The notes: a model not told the origin generated them from the sequence alone. Shown: positions 35,537 to 44,073, numbered from the stretch's first letter. The stretch is DNA of 64,000 bases from Solirubrobacterales bacterium (GCA_027315255.1 DAHUYL010000126.1:1-64000), one strand, 5' to 3'. Program-made: numbers and translations.

Positions 35537-35923
35537 ATGGCGACCTACGCAGCCACAACCCGCGAGGCATACCAGAAGGCGGCGATCCTGACCGCCTCGC
35601 AGGAGCAGCTGATCGTGCTGCTGTACGACGGCGCCCATCGGTTCCTGTCGCAGGCGGCGATCGCGATGCGCGACGGCGAGATCGAGATGTCCCATCAGCG
35701 GCTGCGGCGCGCCGAGGCGATCATCAACCACCTGCGCGCATCACTCGACTTCGATCGCGGCGGAACGCTAAGCGTGCGGCTGCAGGCGATCTACCTGTTC
35801 TGCGGACGTCACCTCAACGAGGCGCGGCTGCATCGCGACCCCGAGCGGGTCGAGCAGGTCGACGAGCTGCTCGGCCAGCTCCGGGAGGCGTGGGCCCACG
35901 TCGCCAAGCTGGCCGGCGCGTGA
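35537..35923 (+). CDS. fliS: Flagellin export chaperone FliS
   Basis: The 128-residue four-helix protein begins AYQKAAILTASQEQLIVLLYDGAHRFLSQA, the FliS hallmark, and continues RRAEAIINHLRASLDFDRGG and LSVRLQAIYLFCGRHLNEA. It binds the disordered C-terminus of flagellin until export. AAGGAG lies just before the ATG. Its stop overlaps the next start. Confidence 0.94.
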   Translation: MATYAATTREAYQKAAILTASQEQLIVLLYDGAHRFLSQAAIAMRDGEIEMSHQRLRRAEAIINHLRASLDFDRGGTLSVRLQAIYLFCGRHLNEARLHRDPERVEQVDELLGQLREAWAHVAKLAGA

Positions 35924-36240
35924 TGCACGACGCCGTCCCGTTCGAGCTGCTGGCGAAGATGATCGAGCGCGAGCTCGAGCTAGCCGGCCGCGGCCAGGTC
36001 GAAGAGCTGCACCAGGCCGTCGACGTCCGCGAGCGGTACATGCGGACGCTGCCCGTCCCGGCGCCGCCGGCGGCCCAGCCCGCCGTGGCGCGCGCGACCG
36101 CGCTCCACAACCGGCTGATCATCGAGACCGAGCGCGTCCGCGAGAGCCTCGCCCACTCGCTCGCCGCGGCCCGGTGCGCCCGCCGCGTCGCGAGCACCTA
36201 CGCGCCGGCGACACTGCCTCGCTGGTCGACCTCCGCCTGA
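35923..36240 (+). CDS. fliT: FliT-like flagellar chaperone
   Basis: The 105-residue product (MHDAVPFELLAKMIERELELAGRGQVEELHQAVDVRERYMRTL, then ALHNRLIIETERVRESLAHSL) is helical and similar in layout to FliT, which chaperones FliD. Its ATG at 35923 overlaps the fliS stop. FliT is poorly conserved, so position after fliD-fliS carries much of the weight. Confidence 0.65.
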   Translation: MHDAVPFELLAKMIERELELAGRGQVEELHQAVDVRERYMRTLPVPAPPAAQPAVARATALHNRLIIETERVRESLAHSLAAARCARRVASTYAPATLPRWSTSA

Positions 36241-36266
36241 GACCCCGTACCGCGCAGCGCCACCGC

Positions 36267-36293
36267 TCAAGTGGCGCGACCGGGTGCCGATCT
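36267..36293 (+). promoter_or_regulatory. Predicted sigma-28 promoter of the HD-GYP gene
   Basis: TCAA (36267-36270, CTCAAG), 15 bases, then GCCGATCT (36286-36293). The predicted start at about 36300 lies 4 bases before the ATG at 36304, and no ribosome site fits between. Confidence 0.6.
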
Positions 36294-36303
36294 GGATGGG
36301 GTA

Positions 36304-37452
36304 ATGCGGCTGATCGCAACAGCCAGGGCCCAGGAGGGCTCCGAGCTCGGACGGGACGTGCTGGTCGGCCGGCCCGACGGCGTGCCGCTGCTGCGCGCCG
36401 GCGTTCGCGTCACCGCGCGCTACCGCGAGCTGCTGCTGAAGGCCGGGATCTCGGCGATCTACGTCGAGGACGAGGACAGCGCCGGCATCGCGGTCGAGCC
36501 GGTCGTCGACGACGCCACGCGAGCGATCGCGACCCGCGCGGTCTCCTCCGCATACCGCTCCGCGCGCGACGCGGTCGCGGCCGGCAAGCCACTCGAGGCC
36601 GAGGCGGTCGCCTCGCTCGAGGACATCGTCGCCCGGATCATGCGGCAGGTCGACTCCTCGGGCGGGGTCGCGCTCGCGCTCGCCGATCTCGCCTCGGCCG
36701 ACGCCTACACCTTCCAGCATTCGATCGACGTCTGCGCCGTCGGGATCCTGATCGGCCAGCGCTACTACCGCACCAACGGCTGGACCGACTACAAGGGCGA
36801 GCGGCACTTCACCAAGCTCGACGAGCGGCTCTCGACGCTCGGACTCGGGTTGCTGCTGCACGACATCGGCAAGCTCGCGGTCCCGCTCGGGATCCTCAAC
36901 AAGCCCGGCAAGCCGACGCCCGAGGAGTGGACGATCATGAAGACCCACCCGCGGGCGGGCATCGACCTGCTCGAGGGCAGCCAGTGGAGTCCGCTCGTGA
37001 AGGCCGTCGTGCTGCGCCACCACGAGCGCTGGAACGGCTGCGGCTATCCAGATGGCCGGGTCGGCGAGCAGATCCACCAGATGGCGCGGATCGCGGCCGT
37101 CGCCGACGTCTACGACGCGATCACGTCGGAGCGGATGTACGCGGCCGCACGCCCCGCCCACGACGGCGTGCGGGCGATCCTCGAAGGCGCCGGCACGCTG
37201 TTCGACCCCGACGTCGTCGACGCGTTCGCGCGCGTCGTCGCGCCCTACCCGCCGGGCACGACCGTCGAGCTGACCGACGGCCGCACCGGGATCGTCGTGA
37301 GCGTGCCCGATGCGGCGCTGGACCGCCCCGTCGTCCGCGTGCTCGACGGCCCCGACGGGCCATGCGAGATCTCGCTGCTGCTCGAGTCCGGCATCGCAAT
37401 CGCCGGCTGGCACAGCCACGTCGGCGCCGAGCCGGCGGCGGCGCTCGCCTGA
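36304..37452 (+). CDS. HD-GYP domain cyclic-di-GMP phosphodiesterase
   Basis: The 382-residue protein has an N-terminal domain of about 110 residues and an HD-GYP domain. The metal ligands are HSIDVCAVG, HDIGK (H186-D187) and HPRAGIDLL. The GYP signature is HHERWNGCGYP (about 239-249), then ARIAAVADVYDAIT. All key residues are present, so it should hydrolyse cyclic-di-GMP. The ATG at 36304 is preferred over the GTG at 36271 because the latter lies inside the promoter. It is flanked by fliT and flgB and followed by its own terminator. Lowering cyclic-di-GMP when flagella are made would favour motility. Confidence 0.9.
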   Translation: MRLIATARAQEGSELGRDVLVGRPDGVPLLRAGVRVTARYRELLLKAGISAIYVEDEDSAGIAVEPVVDDATRAIATRAVSSAYRSARDAVAAGKPLEAEAVASLEDIVARIMRQVDSSGGVALALADLASADAYTFQHSIDVCAVGILIGQRYYRTNGWTDYKGERHFTKLDERLSTLGLGLLLHDIGKLAVPLGILNKPGKPTPEEWTIMKTHPRAGIDLLEGSQWSPLVKAVVLRHHERWNGCGYPDGRVGEQIHQMARIAAVADVYDAITSERMYAAARPAHDGVRAILEGAGTLFDPDVVDAFARVVAPYPPGTTVELTDGRTGIVVSVPDAALDRPVVRVLDGPDGPCEISLLLESGIAIAGWHSHVGAEPAAALA

Positions 37453-37467
37453 CCCGCGCTTGCCCGC

Positions 37468-37497
37468 GCCGTGGCTCACCGGTATGTGAGCCACGGC
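37468..37497 (+). terminator. Hairpin terminator after the HD-GYP gene
   Basis: GCCGTGGCTCAC / GTGAGCCACGGC forms a perfect 12-bp stem with loop CGGTAT, 15 bases past the stop. Confidence 0.75.
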
Positions 37498-37577
37498 GGT
37501 CCGGCGCATGCGCGCGGATGTCCATCCGACTGGCGCGGTCACGCAGGTCGTCCGGAGGGCGTGCCCCCGATTGGCGC

Positions 37578-37605
37578 TCAAGTAATCGCCGCGCGGAGCC
37601 GATGA
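37578..37605 (+). promoter_or_regulatory. Predicted sigma-28 promoter of the flgB-fliI operon
   Basis: TCAA (37578-37581, CTCAAG), 16 bases, then GCCGATGA (37598-37605). The leader of about 65 bases contains the AAAGGAAG ribosome site of flgB. Confidence 0.6.
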
Positions 37606-37676
37606 GTAGAGCGACCCGACGGATCGGGGTCGTATGTGGGCCCAAGGAGGGCGAGACGAAAGGAAGCAACCGTCGA

Positions 37677-38036
37677 ATGTCCCTCCTCGACAACACCCAG
37701 CTGGCGCTTGAGGCCGCAATGAACGGCTCGATGCTTCGCCAGACGCTGCTCACCGGCGATCTCGTCAACGCCAACACGCCCGGCTTCCAGCCACGGGACG
37801 TCAACTTCCAGCAGACGCTGTCGCAGGCGCTGTCACAGGGACAGTCGCCGCAGACGGTGAGCTTCACGCCCTACACGCAGCGACAGACGAACGGACCGAA
37901 CGGCAACGGCGTCGACACCGAGTTGACGAACGCCGAGATCGCCGAGAACAGCCTCCTGTACGACGATCTGACGAAGGTCGCCGCGGCCCGCGAGTCGATC
38001 CTCGAGGCCGCGATGAACGCGAGCCAGGTGCCATGA
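37677..38036 (+). CDS. flgB: Flagellar rod protein FlgB
   Basis: The 119-residue protein has LALEAAMNGSMLRQTLLTGDLVNANTPGFQPRDVNF at the N-terminus and the C-terminal ENSLLYDDLTKVAAARESILEAAMNAS helix. It is the proximal rod component. The start at 37677 has AAAGGAAG upstream. It begins the flgB-flgC-fliE-fliF-fliG-fliH-fliI run; its end overlaps flgC by 4 bases (ATGA). Confidence 0.94.
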   Translation: MSLLDNTQLALEAAMNGSMLRQTLLTGDLVNANTPGFQPRDVNFQQTLSQALSQGQSPQTVSFTPYTQRQTNGPNGNGVDTELTNAEIAENSLLYDDLTKVAAARESILEAAMNASQVP

Positions 38037-38488
38037 GCTTCTTCGACGCGATCAACATCGCCGCCAGCGGGCTCACAGCCGAACGGGTGCAGATGGACGT
38101 CACGGCAGAGAACCTCGCCAACGCCCAGTCGACCAACAACGGCAACCCGTACAAGCCACAGGCGGTCGAGGTGCAGTCGGTCGGCTCGAACTTCGGCAGC
38201 CAGCTCCAGACCGCGCTCGGTTCCGCCGGCGCCGGCGGCGGCGGCACCGGCCCGACGCCTGGTGGCGTCGAGGTCAGCGGAATCGTCTCCGAGAACGTCG
38301 CCCCGCAGCTCGTCTACGACCCGGGTAACCCGCTGGCGAACAAGCAGGGTTACGTCAAGGAACCCGGCATCCAGCCGGTCACGGAGATGGGCAACCTGAT
38401 CACGGAGTCGACCTCCTACCAGGCCGACGTGACCGCGATGCAGACGGCCAAGTCCATGTACACCGACGCGCTCAACATCCTGCGATGA
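38033..38488 (+). CDS. flgC: Flagellar rod protein FlgC
   Basis: The 151-residue protein carries the rod N-terminus (INIAASGLTAERVQMDVTAENLANAQSTNNGNPYKPQ) and the FlgC C-terminus (GYVKEPGIQPVTEMGNLITESTSYQADVTAMQTAKSMYTDALNIL). A glycine-rich loop sits in the middle. It overlaps flgB and fliE by 4 bases each (ATGA). Confidence 0.95.
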   Translation: MSFFDAINIAASGLTAERVQMDVTAENLANAQSTNNGNPYKPQAVEVQSVGSNFGSQLQTALGSAGAGGGGTGPTPGGVEVSGIVSENVAPQLVYDPGNPLANKQGYVKEPGIQPVTEMGNLITESTSYQADVTAMQTAKSMYTDALNILR

Positions 38489-38829
38489 TCATCCCGGCGA
38501 TCGGCATCGGGCCGCTCGGACAGAGCGAATGGACCGTCCCAGGCGTCGGTGGCCTCGGCGCGGCCGGCGGTACGGGCGGAGTCGGCGCGACGGGCGCCGG
38601 CGGATCCGGGCAGAGCTTCTCAGGAGCGCTGTCGAACGCGATCAGCTCGCTCGAGAACACGCAGGCCACCGCCACGACGGCCTCCCAGCAGCTGGCGACG
38701 GGCCAGCTGTCGGACCCGACACAGGCGATCACCGCGGTGGAGAACGCGTCGCTGGCGATGAACTTCGCATCGCAGGTCCGCAACTCGATCGACACCGACG
38801 CCACAACGCTGTTCCAGACGCAGGTGTGA
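38485..38829 (+). CDS. fliE: MS-ring/rod junction protein FliE
   Basis: The 114-residue product has a glycine-rich N-terminus and the FliE domain SFSGALSNAISSLENTQATATTASQQLATGQLSDPTQAITAVENASLAMNFASQVRNSI. It links the MS ring to the rod. Its stop overlaps the start of a short proline-rich ORF (TGATG). Confidence 0.93.
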   Translation: MIIPAIGIGPLGQSEWTVPGVGGLGAAGGTGGVGATGAGGSGQSFSGALSNAISSLENTQATATTASQQLATGQLSDPTQAITAVENASLAMNFASQVRNSIDTDATTLFQTQV

Positions 38830-38879
38830 TGACGGACGCTCGCGGCGGCGAGCCCCCCGACAACCCCCCCAAAGCATGA
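38829..38879 (+). CDS. Putative 16-residue leader peptide before fliF
   Basis: ATG at 38829 overlaps the fliE stop (TGATG) and opens a 16-codon frame, MTDARGGEPPDNPPKA. It has two Pro-Pro pairs, a context where ribosomes slow. It covers the left arm of one of two competing hairpins and stops just before the shared arm. Being a real leader is inference. Confidence 0.4.
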   Translation: MTDARGGEPPDNPPKA

Positions 38880-38900
38880 CAGTCGGGGGCGCAAGCCCCC
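38850..38900 (+). promoter_or_regulatory. Alternative hairpins between fliE and fliF
   Basis: GCCCCCCGAC (about 38852-38861) can pair with GTCGGGGGC (38882-38890). The same GGGGGC (38885-38890) can instead pair with GCCCCC (38895-38900) around a GCAA tetraloop. The two folds exclude each other. A pyrimidine-rich stretch with no ribosome site then leads to the fliF ATG. Confidence 0.5.
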
Positions 38901-38937
38901 CATCACAAAGCCCGGTTCCCTCCCCCGCTCCCCCTCG

Positions 38938-40461
38938 ATGAATCTCACCCAGCTCACATCAAAGCTCACCCCCAAGGGTTGGCTCGCCGTCGGCGGCGCC
39001 GCAGCGGCGACGCTCGTGTTCTTCTACGTGCTGATCAGCATGGCCGGAACGCCGAGCTACACGACGCTGATGGCGGGCGTCGACCCGGCGCAGACGGGGA
39101 AGATCACGAGCGCGCTGTCCTCCGCCGGGATCGCCTACGAGCTCCAGAACAACGGCACCGCGATCGCGGTGCAGTCCGGCGAGGAGGCCCAGGCGCGGGT
39201 GTCACTCGCCACCGCCGGACTCCTGTCCGGGACCGGCACCTCGCCGTCGAGCGCGTTCCAGTCGTTCAACAACATGAGCCTAGGTGCCAGCAACCTGCAG
39301 CAGCAGGTCGGCTACCAGGTCGCGCTCGAGCAGCAGCTCGGCTCGACGATCGACACGATCCAGGGTGTCAGCTCCGCGCAGGTGCAGATCGCGATCCCCA
39401 CGCAGAGCGACCAGCTCTACTCGCCGACGCCGCAGGCTCCGAGCGCGTCGGTCCTGCTCGCCGACACCGGCGGCCTCGGCAGCTCGCAGCTGCGCGGGAT
39501 CGCCGACCTCGTCGCCAACGCGGTAACCGGCCTCAACGCCGACAAGGTGACGATCACCGACCAGACGGGTCAGCTGCTGTGGCCCACCTCGAGCAGTGCC
39601 AGCACCGGACTGCTGGCGACCGAGCAGGCTCAGGCCGGTTACGACAGCCAGATGGCCGGGCAGCTGAACGCGATGCTCGCCTCGACGCTCGGCGCCGGCA
39701 AGGCGCAGGTGCAGGTCAGCGCGACGCTCGACGCCAATCAGATCACGGCCCAGTCGGTCACGTATGCGCGCAAGGGCACGCCGCTTCAGACGCAGACCTC
39801 GAAGGAGACGCTGACCGGCGCGAGCCCACCCTCGACGACGGGCACGGGCATCCCGGCTTATGCGGGTGGCGCGAGTGGCAACTCGAAGTACCTGAACCAG
39901 ACCTCGACCACCAACTACGGCGTCGACAAGACGGTCTCGCAGACGGTCGTGGCGCCCGGCAAGCTGCTGCGTCAGAGCGTGTCGGTGCTCGTCGACAAGT
40001 CGGTCCCGGCCTCCGAGCTTGCCTCGATCAAGAGGGCCGTAGAGGCTGCTGCCGGCTACCAGGCCAAGCGCGGCGACACGATCTCGGTCGCGCAGATCGC
40101 GTTCGCGAAGCTGCCGGCCGCGGCGCCGGCGGCTTCCTCGTCGACGACGAAGATGCTCGGCTACGCGAAGTACGTGCTGGTCGGCCTCGGCGCGCTGCTG
40201 TTCCTGTTCTTCACCAGCCGTGCGCTGCGCCGCCGCGAGAACGAGTCGTTCGCGGGTACGCCGACGTGGCTGCGCGAGCTCGAGGCGCCGCGGTCGCTGG
40301 CCGCCGTCGAGGCAGGCGCGCTCGATCCGCTCGAGCCCCAGGCGAAGGTCAGGCAGCTGCGCTCCCCCGTGCCGGTCGCCAAGCAGCAGATCGAGGACCT
40401 GATCGAGCGCGACCCCGATCGCGTCGCCAGCCAGGTCCGCGCCTGGATGAACGAGGACTGA
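38938..40461 (+). CDS. fliF: Flagellar MS-ring protein FliF
   Basis: The 507-residue protein has TM1 (about 16-37) and the ring-building domains (YTTLMAGVDPAQTGKITSALSSAGIAYEL, VSLATAGLL, QVGYQVALEQQLGSTIDTIQGVSSAQVQIAIP). TM2 is near 405-428, and the C-terminal cytoplasmic tail (QQIEDLIERDPDRVASQVRAWMNED) binds FliG. It is the base of the motor. The ATG at 38938 lacks a Shine-Dalgarno; the upstream sequence is C/T rich. It is followed 7 bases later by fliG. Confidence 0.96.
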   Translation: MNLTQLTSKLTPKGWLAVGGAAAATLVFFYVLISMAGTPSYTTLMAGVDPAQTGKITSALSSAGIAYELQNNGTAIAVQSGEEAQARVSLATAGLLSGTGTSPSSAFQSFNNMSLGASNLQQQVGYQVALEQQLGSTIDTIQGVSSAQVQIAIPTQSDQLYSPTPQAPSASVLLADTGGLGSSQLRGIADLVANAVTGLNADKVTITDQTGQLLWPTSSSASTGLLATEQAQAGYDSQMAGQLNAMLASTLGAGKAQVQVSATLDANQITAQSVTYARKGTPLQTQTSKETLTGASPPSTTGTGIPAYAGGASGNSKYLNQTSTTNYGVDKTVSQTVVAPGKLLRQSVSVLVDKSVPASELASIKRAVEAAAGYQAKRGDTISVAQIAFAKLPAAAPAASSSTTKMLGYAKYVLVGLGALLFLFFTSRALRRRENESFAGTPTWLRELEAPRSLAAVEAGALDPLEPQAKVRQLRSPVPVAKQQIEDLIERDPDRVASQVRAWMNED

Positions 40462-40468
40462 GTGTCCG

Positions 40469-41557
40469 ATGGCCGTCGAGCTATATCAGCAGCCGCAGCC
40501 GCCGGCCCCCGGCAACAACGGCGCGCCGGGCGGCGGCGGGCAGACGCCCGCGACGCGGGGGCCCACGCTGCGCGGGCGCAAGAAGGCGGCGGTGCTGCTC
40601 GTCTCGCTGGGTCCCGATCGCGCGGCCCAGGTGTTCAAGCACCTGCACTTCGACGAGATCGAGACGCTGTCGCTGGAGATGGCCAAGCTGCAGCAGGTCG
40701 ACCCCACCCTGACCAGCAACGTGATGGAGGAGCTGGCCGCGACGGTGCAGGCGTACGACTCGCTCGCCGCCGGCGGCGTCGAGTACGCCCGCGAGGTGCT
40801 CGAACGCGCGATTGGCCACGAACGCGCCGCCGAGATCATCGGCCGGCTGTCGTCGGTGATCGAGATGCGGCCGTTCGAGTTCCTGCGCCGCACCCCGGCC
40901 GAGCAGATCATCACGTTCCTGCGCAACGAGGCGCCTCAGACCGTGGCGCTGGTCGTCGCCAACCTGCACACGACGCTTGCCGCGTCGGTGCTGTCGGCGC
41001 TGCCCGAGGCCGAGCAGGCGGAGATCGCCCTGCGGATCGCGCGGATGGGCGAGACCTCGCCCGACGTCGTGCGCCAGGTCGAGGAGGTGATGCGGGCCAA
41101 GCTGGCGACCGTCGTCCAGCAGGAATATTCGGCGGCCGGTGGCGTGAAGTCGCTCGCCGAGATCCTCAACCACGCCGATCGGCCGACCGAACGCAACGTG
41201 CTCGACTCGCTGACCGATACCGATGCGGAGCTGGCCGCCGAGGTTCGGCGACTGCTGTTCGTGTTCGAGGACATCATCAAGCTCGACGACCGCTCGATCC
41301 AGCTGGTGCTGCGCGAAGCCGACCAGAAGGACCTGGCGCTGGCGCTGCGCGGCGTCAGCGACGAGGTCAAGGAGCGGATTCTGCAGAACATGTCCGAACG
41401 CGGCGCGCAGATGCTGCTCGAGGAGATGGAGTACCAGCCGCCGCAGCGCAAGCGCGTGATCGAGGAGGCGCAGGGTCGGATCGTCGCGATCATCCGCAAG
41501 CTCGAGGAGGCCGGCGCGGTCGTGCTCTCGCGCGGGGACGCGGATGTCGTCCTCTGA
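40469..41557 (+). CDS. fliG: Flagellar motor switch protein FliG
   Basis: The 362-residue protein has an N-terminal low-complexity tail, then FliG-N (KAAVLLVSLGPDRAAQVFKHLHFDEIETLSLEMAKL), FliG-M (LRRTPAEQIITFLRNEAPQTVALVVANL) and FliG-C (FEDIIKLDDRSIQLVLREADQKDLALALRGVSDEVKERILQNMSERGAQMLLEEME). FliG-C holds the charged residues that meet MotA. It overlaps fliH by 14 bases. Confidence 0.97.
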   Translation: MAVELYQQPQPPAPGNNGAPGGGGQTPATRGPTLRGRKKAAVLLVSLGPDRAAQVFKHLHFDEIETLSLEMAKLQQVDPTLTSNVMEELAATVQAYDSLAAGGVEYAREVLERAIGHERAAEIIGRLSSVIEMRPFEFLRRTPAEQIITFLRNEAPQTVALVVANLHTTLAASVLSALPEAEQAEIALRIARMGETSPDVVRQVEEVMRAKLATVVQQEYSAAGGVKSLAEILNHADRPTERNVLDSLTDTDAELAAEVRRLLFVFEDIIKLDDRSIQLVLREADQKDLALALRGVSDEVKERILQNMSERGAQMLLEEMEYQPPQRKRVIEEAQGRIVAIIRKLEEAGAVVLSRGDADVVL

Positions 41558-42236
41558 GCTGGCCCCGCCCGCGGCGCCGTCGCCTCCCGATGGCGCCGCC
41601 GTGCGCACGTTCGCATTCGCCCAGCTCGAGCGCCGGGCGGAGATCCCGCCCGGTGGCGCCGCCGACATCCTGTCCGCGGCGTGGGCGGAGGCGGAACGGG
41701 TCCGCGAGCGGGCGCGGCGCGAGGGCGAGGCCGCCGGACGCACCGAGGGACTGGCCGCGGCGAGCGCCGAGTCGGCCGGGGCGGTGGCCGCGCTCGGTTC
41801 CGCGATCCGAGCGCTGGCGGAGCTGCGCGAGGAGCTGATCGCGGCGGTCGAGCGTCAGGCGGCCGAGCTCGCGCTGCGACTCGCCGAGCAGATCGTCGCC
41901 GCCGCCATCGCGGTCGAGCCCGAGCGCGTCGTCGACGTCACCCGCAGCGCCCTGCGGCGACTGACCGACCGCCACCAGGTGACCGTGCTCGTCAACCCGT
42001 CGGACCTCGAGTTGCTGAGTGCCGCCGCCGAGCCGCTGGGGCAGGAGCTCGGCGGCATCGACCACTTCGCGGTGCAGGCGGACCGGCGGATCGCGCGCGG
42101 CGGGGCGATGGTGCGCACCGATTACGGCGAGCTCGACATGAGTGTCGGCGCCCAGCTGCAGACCGCCCGCGAGCTGATCGAGACGGCGCTGCGCGGAGAC
42201 GATCCCGACGCCGGCGAGCTCGACGATGCCACCTGA
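41544..42236 (+). CDS. fliH: Flagellar assembly protein FliH
   Basis: The 230-residue protein has an alanine/glutamate-rich coiled middle (AEAERVRERARREGEAAGRTEGLAAA) and a C-terminal FliH/HrpE domain (LALRLAEQIVAAAIAVEPERVVDVTRSALRRLTDRHQVTVLVNPSDLELL and GGAMVRTDYGELDMSVGAQLQTARELI). It regulates the FliI ATPase. It sits between fliG and fliI with overlaps at both ends. Confidence 0.9.
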   Translation: MSSSELAPPAAPSPPDGAAVRTFAFAQLERRAEIPPGGAADILSAAWAEAERVRERARREGEAAGRTEGLAAASAESAGAVAALGSAIRALAELREELIAAVERQAAELALRLAEQIVAAAIAVEPERVVDVTRSALRRLTDRHQVTVLVNPSDLELLSAAAEPLGQELGGIDHFAVQADRRIARGGAMVRTDYGELDMSVGAQLQTARELIETALRGDDPDAGELDDAT

Positions 42237-43692
42237 CACGGGTGCGCTCGAGCGGGCGGCGAGCGCCGTGCGGATCAGCGATCTCGCGCGCCGGCGCGGC
42301 CGCGTCGGAGACCTGATCGGCCTGATCGTCGAGGCGACCGGCCTCGAGGCCGAGATCGGCGAGGTGTGCCTCGTCGGCGGCGGCCGGCGGCGACCGAGGG
42401 TCGCCACCGAGGTGGTCGGCTTCCGCGGCGGTCGAACGCTGCTGATGCCGCTCGGAGAGCTCGGCGGGATCGGCCCCGGCACGCCCGTGACACCAACCGG
42501 CTCGCCCTTCCGGGTAGCGGTCGGGCCCGAGCTGCTGGGCCGCGTGATCGACGGCCTCGGGCAGCCGCTCGACGGACGCGGCGAGCTCGGAGCGAGCGAG
42601 CTGCGGACGAGCGATTCGGCACCGCCGGATGCGTTCACGCGCCCTCGCATCCGTGAGCGCGTCGGCCTCGGCGTGCGCGCACTCGACGCGCTGGTGCCCT
42701 GCGGGGTCGGGCAGCGGCTGGGGATCTTCGCCGGCTCGGGCGTCGGCAAGTCCTCGCTGCTCGGAATGATCGCACGCGCCACCACGGCCCAGGTCAACGT
42801 GATCGCGCTCGTCGGCGAGCGCGGCCGCGAGGTCCGCGAGTTCATCGAGCGCGACCTCGGTGACGCGCTCGGGCACTCGGTCGTCGTCGTCGCGACCTCC
42901 GACCAGCCGGCGCTCGTGCGGATTCGGGCCGCGTTCACGGCGACCGCGATCGCCGAGTACTTCCGCGATCAGGGCGCCGACGTGATGCTGATGATGGATT
43001 CCGTCACTCGGTTCGCGATGGCGCAGCGCGAGGTCGGACTCGCGATCGGCGAGCCGCCCGCGACGCGCGGCTATACGCCGAGCGTGTTCGCGCTGCTGCC
43101 GCGGCTGCTCGAGCGCGCCGGCACCAGCGCTCGAGGGTCGATCACCGGCATGTACACCGTGCTCGTCGACGGCGACGACATGAACGAGCCGATCGCGGAC
43201 GCCGTCCGCTCGATCCTCGACGGTCACATCGTGCTCACCCGCGCGCTCGCGCACGCGAGCCACTACCCCGCGATCGACGTCCTGCAGAGCGTTTCGCGGC
43301 TGATCGGCGAAGTCGTCTCCCGCGAGGTCCAGGATGCGGGCCAGCAGGTCCGGGCGGCGCTTGCCGCCTACCGGGAGAAGGAGGACCTGATCTCGATCGG
43401 CGCCTACCAGCGGGGAAGCGACCCGCTGGTCGACCGCGCGATCGCGGTCCGCCCCAAGCTCAACGCGTTCCTGCGGCAAGCCGTCGACGAGCGCTCGACC
43501 GCCGCCGACGCCGACGAGTCGGTGCTTGCGATCGGAGCAGAGCTGTCCGGGGACGGCACGCCCGATCCGGCCGCCACCGGGTCCGCGGCCTCCGGTCAGC
43601 CGAGCTCGATCGACCCCTCGGCGGCCGCGCCCGTCGCGTTCGGCTCGCCGGCGGGAGTTCCGAGCGCGATCCCGGCGCTCAACCTCGCCTGA
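42226..43692 (+). CDS. fliI: Flagellum-specific ATPase FliI
   Basis: The 488-residue F1-beta-like ATPase has GSGVGKSSLLG (Walker A, near residue 170), VIALVGERGREVREFIERDLG, MLMMDSVTRFAMAQREVGLAIGEPPATRGYTPSVFALLPRLLERAG and YTVLVDGDDMNEPIADAVRSILDGHIVL. All nucleotide motifs are intact. It drives protein export through the flagellar gate. A C-terminal Ala/Pro/Ser-rich tail of about 50 residues is an extra. It ends the flgB-fliI run. Confidence 0.96.
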   Translation: MPPDTGALERAASAVRISDLARRRGRVGDLIGLIVEATGLEAEIGEVCLVGGGRRRPRVATEVVGFRGGRTLLMPLGELGGIGPGTPVTPTGSPFRVAVGPELLGRVIDGLGQPLDGRGELGASELRTSDSAPPDAFTRPRIRERVGLGVRALDALVPCGVGQRLGIFAGSGVGKSSLLGMIARATTAQVNVIALVGERGREVREFIERDLGDALGHSVVVVATSDQPALVRIRAAFTATAIAEYFRDQGADVMLMMDSVTRFAMAQREVGLAIGEPPATRGYTPSVFALLPRLLERAGTSARGSITGMYTVLVDGDDMNEPIADAVRSILDGHIVLTRALAHASHYPAIDVLQSVSRLIGEVVSREVQDAGQQVRAALAAYREKEDLISIGAYQRGSDPLVDRAIAVRPKLNAFLRQAVDERSTAADADESVLAIGAELSGDGTPDPAATGSAASGQPSSIDPSAAAPVAFGSPAGVPSAIPALNLA

Positions 43693-43697
43693 ACCGG

Positions 43698-43970
43698 CTA
43701 ATCGTCGAGGTTCTCGACGATCTCGTTGGCCCTCGACCACTGCCCTGGCGGCACGACGAGGTAGACATCGCCGCGACCGAATCTGTCCACCGGGCTGTCG
43801 GCGACGCAACAGGCGTCGACGCCGAGCTCGCGAAGCCGGTCGCGCCATGCGACCGCGGTCCCCCGGTCCTCGAACGTGACGACCGTCTCCCATCCATCCA
43901 GCCGAGGATCGCCGACCTGGATCGCCGGCTCCTTCGCTCGGCCTGATCTGCGGAAGCGGGGCAGAGACAT
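43698..43970 (-). CDS. Small DUF2007-like protein
   Basis: The 90-residue product (DGWETVVTFEDRGTAVAWRDRLRELGVDACCVADSPVDRFGRGDVYLVVPPGQWSRANEIVENLDD) has the beta-alpha-beta pattern of small DUF2007-type proteins: a helix with a leucine-rich face, then G-V-D-A-x-V, then a V-Y-L-V-V strand and A...I. The start at 43970 was chosen where this fold begins. It runs against the flagellar genes and is convergent with fliI. Function unknown. Confidence 0.6.
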   Translation of the reverse strand: MSLPRFRRSGRAKEPAIQVGDPRLDGWETVVTFEDRGTAVAWRDRLRELGVDACCVADSPVDRFGRGDVYLVVPPGQWSRANEIVENLDD

Positions 43971-44073
43971 GACGCAAGCGTATGCGCCACGGTGACATCC
44001 GTGCCTCGCGCGAACGTGCGTGACAGCGGGAGGTTGCGAGGGTACGCTCAGTTCGATCGCCAGCGGACGACCC

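Noticed and set aside
36271-36303. GTG at 36271 as the start of the HD-GYP gene
   Set aside because: It lies inside the predicted promoter spacer, so it would not be in the transcript; the ATG at 36304 is preferred.
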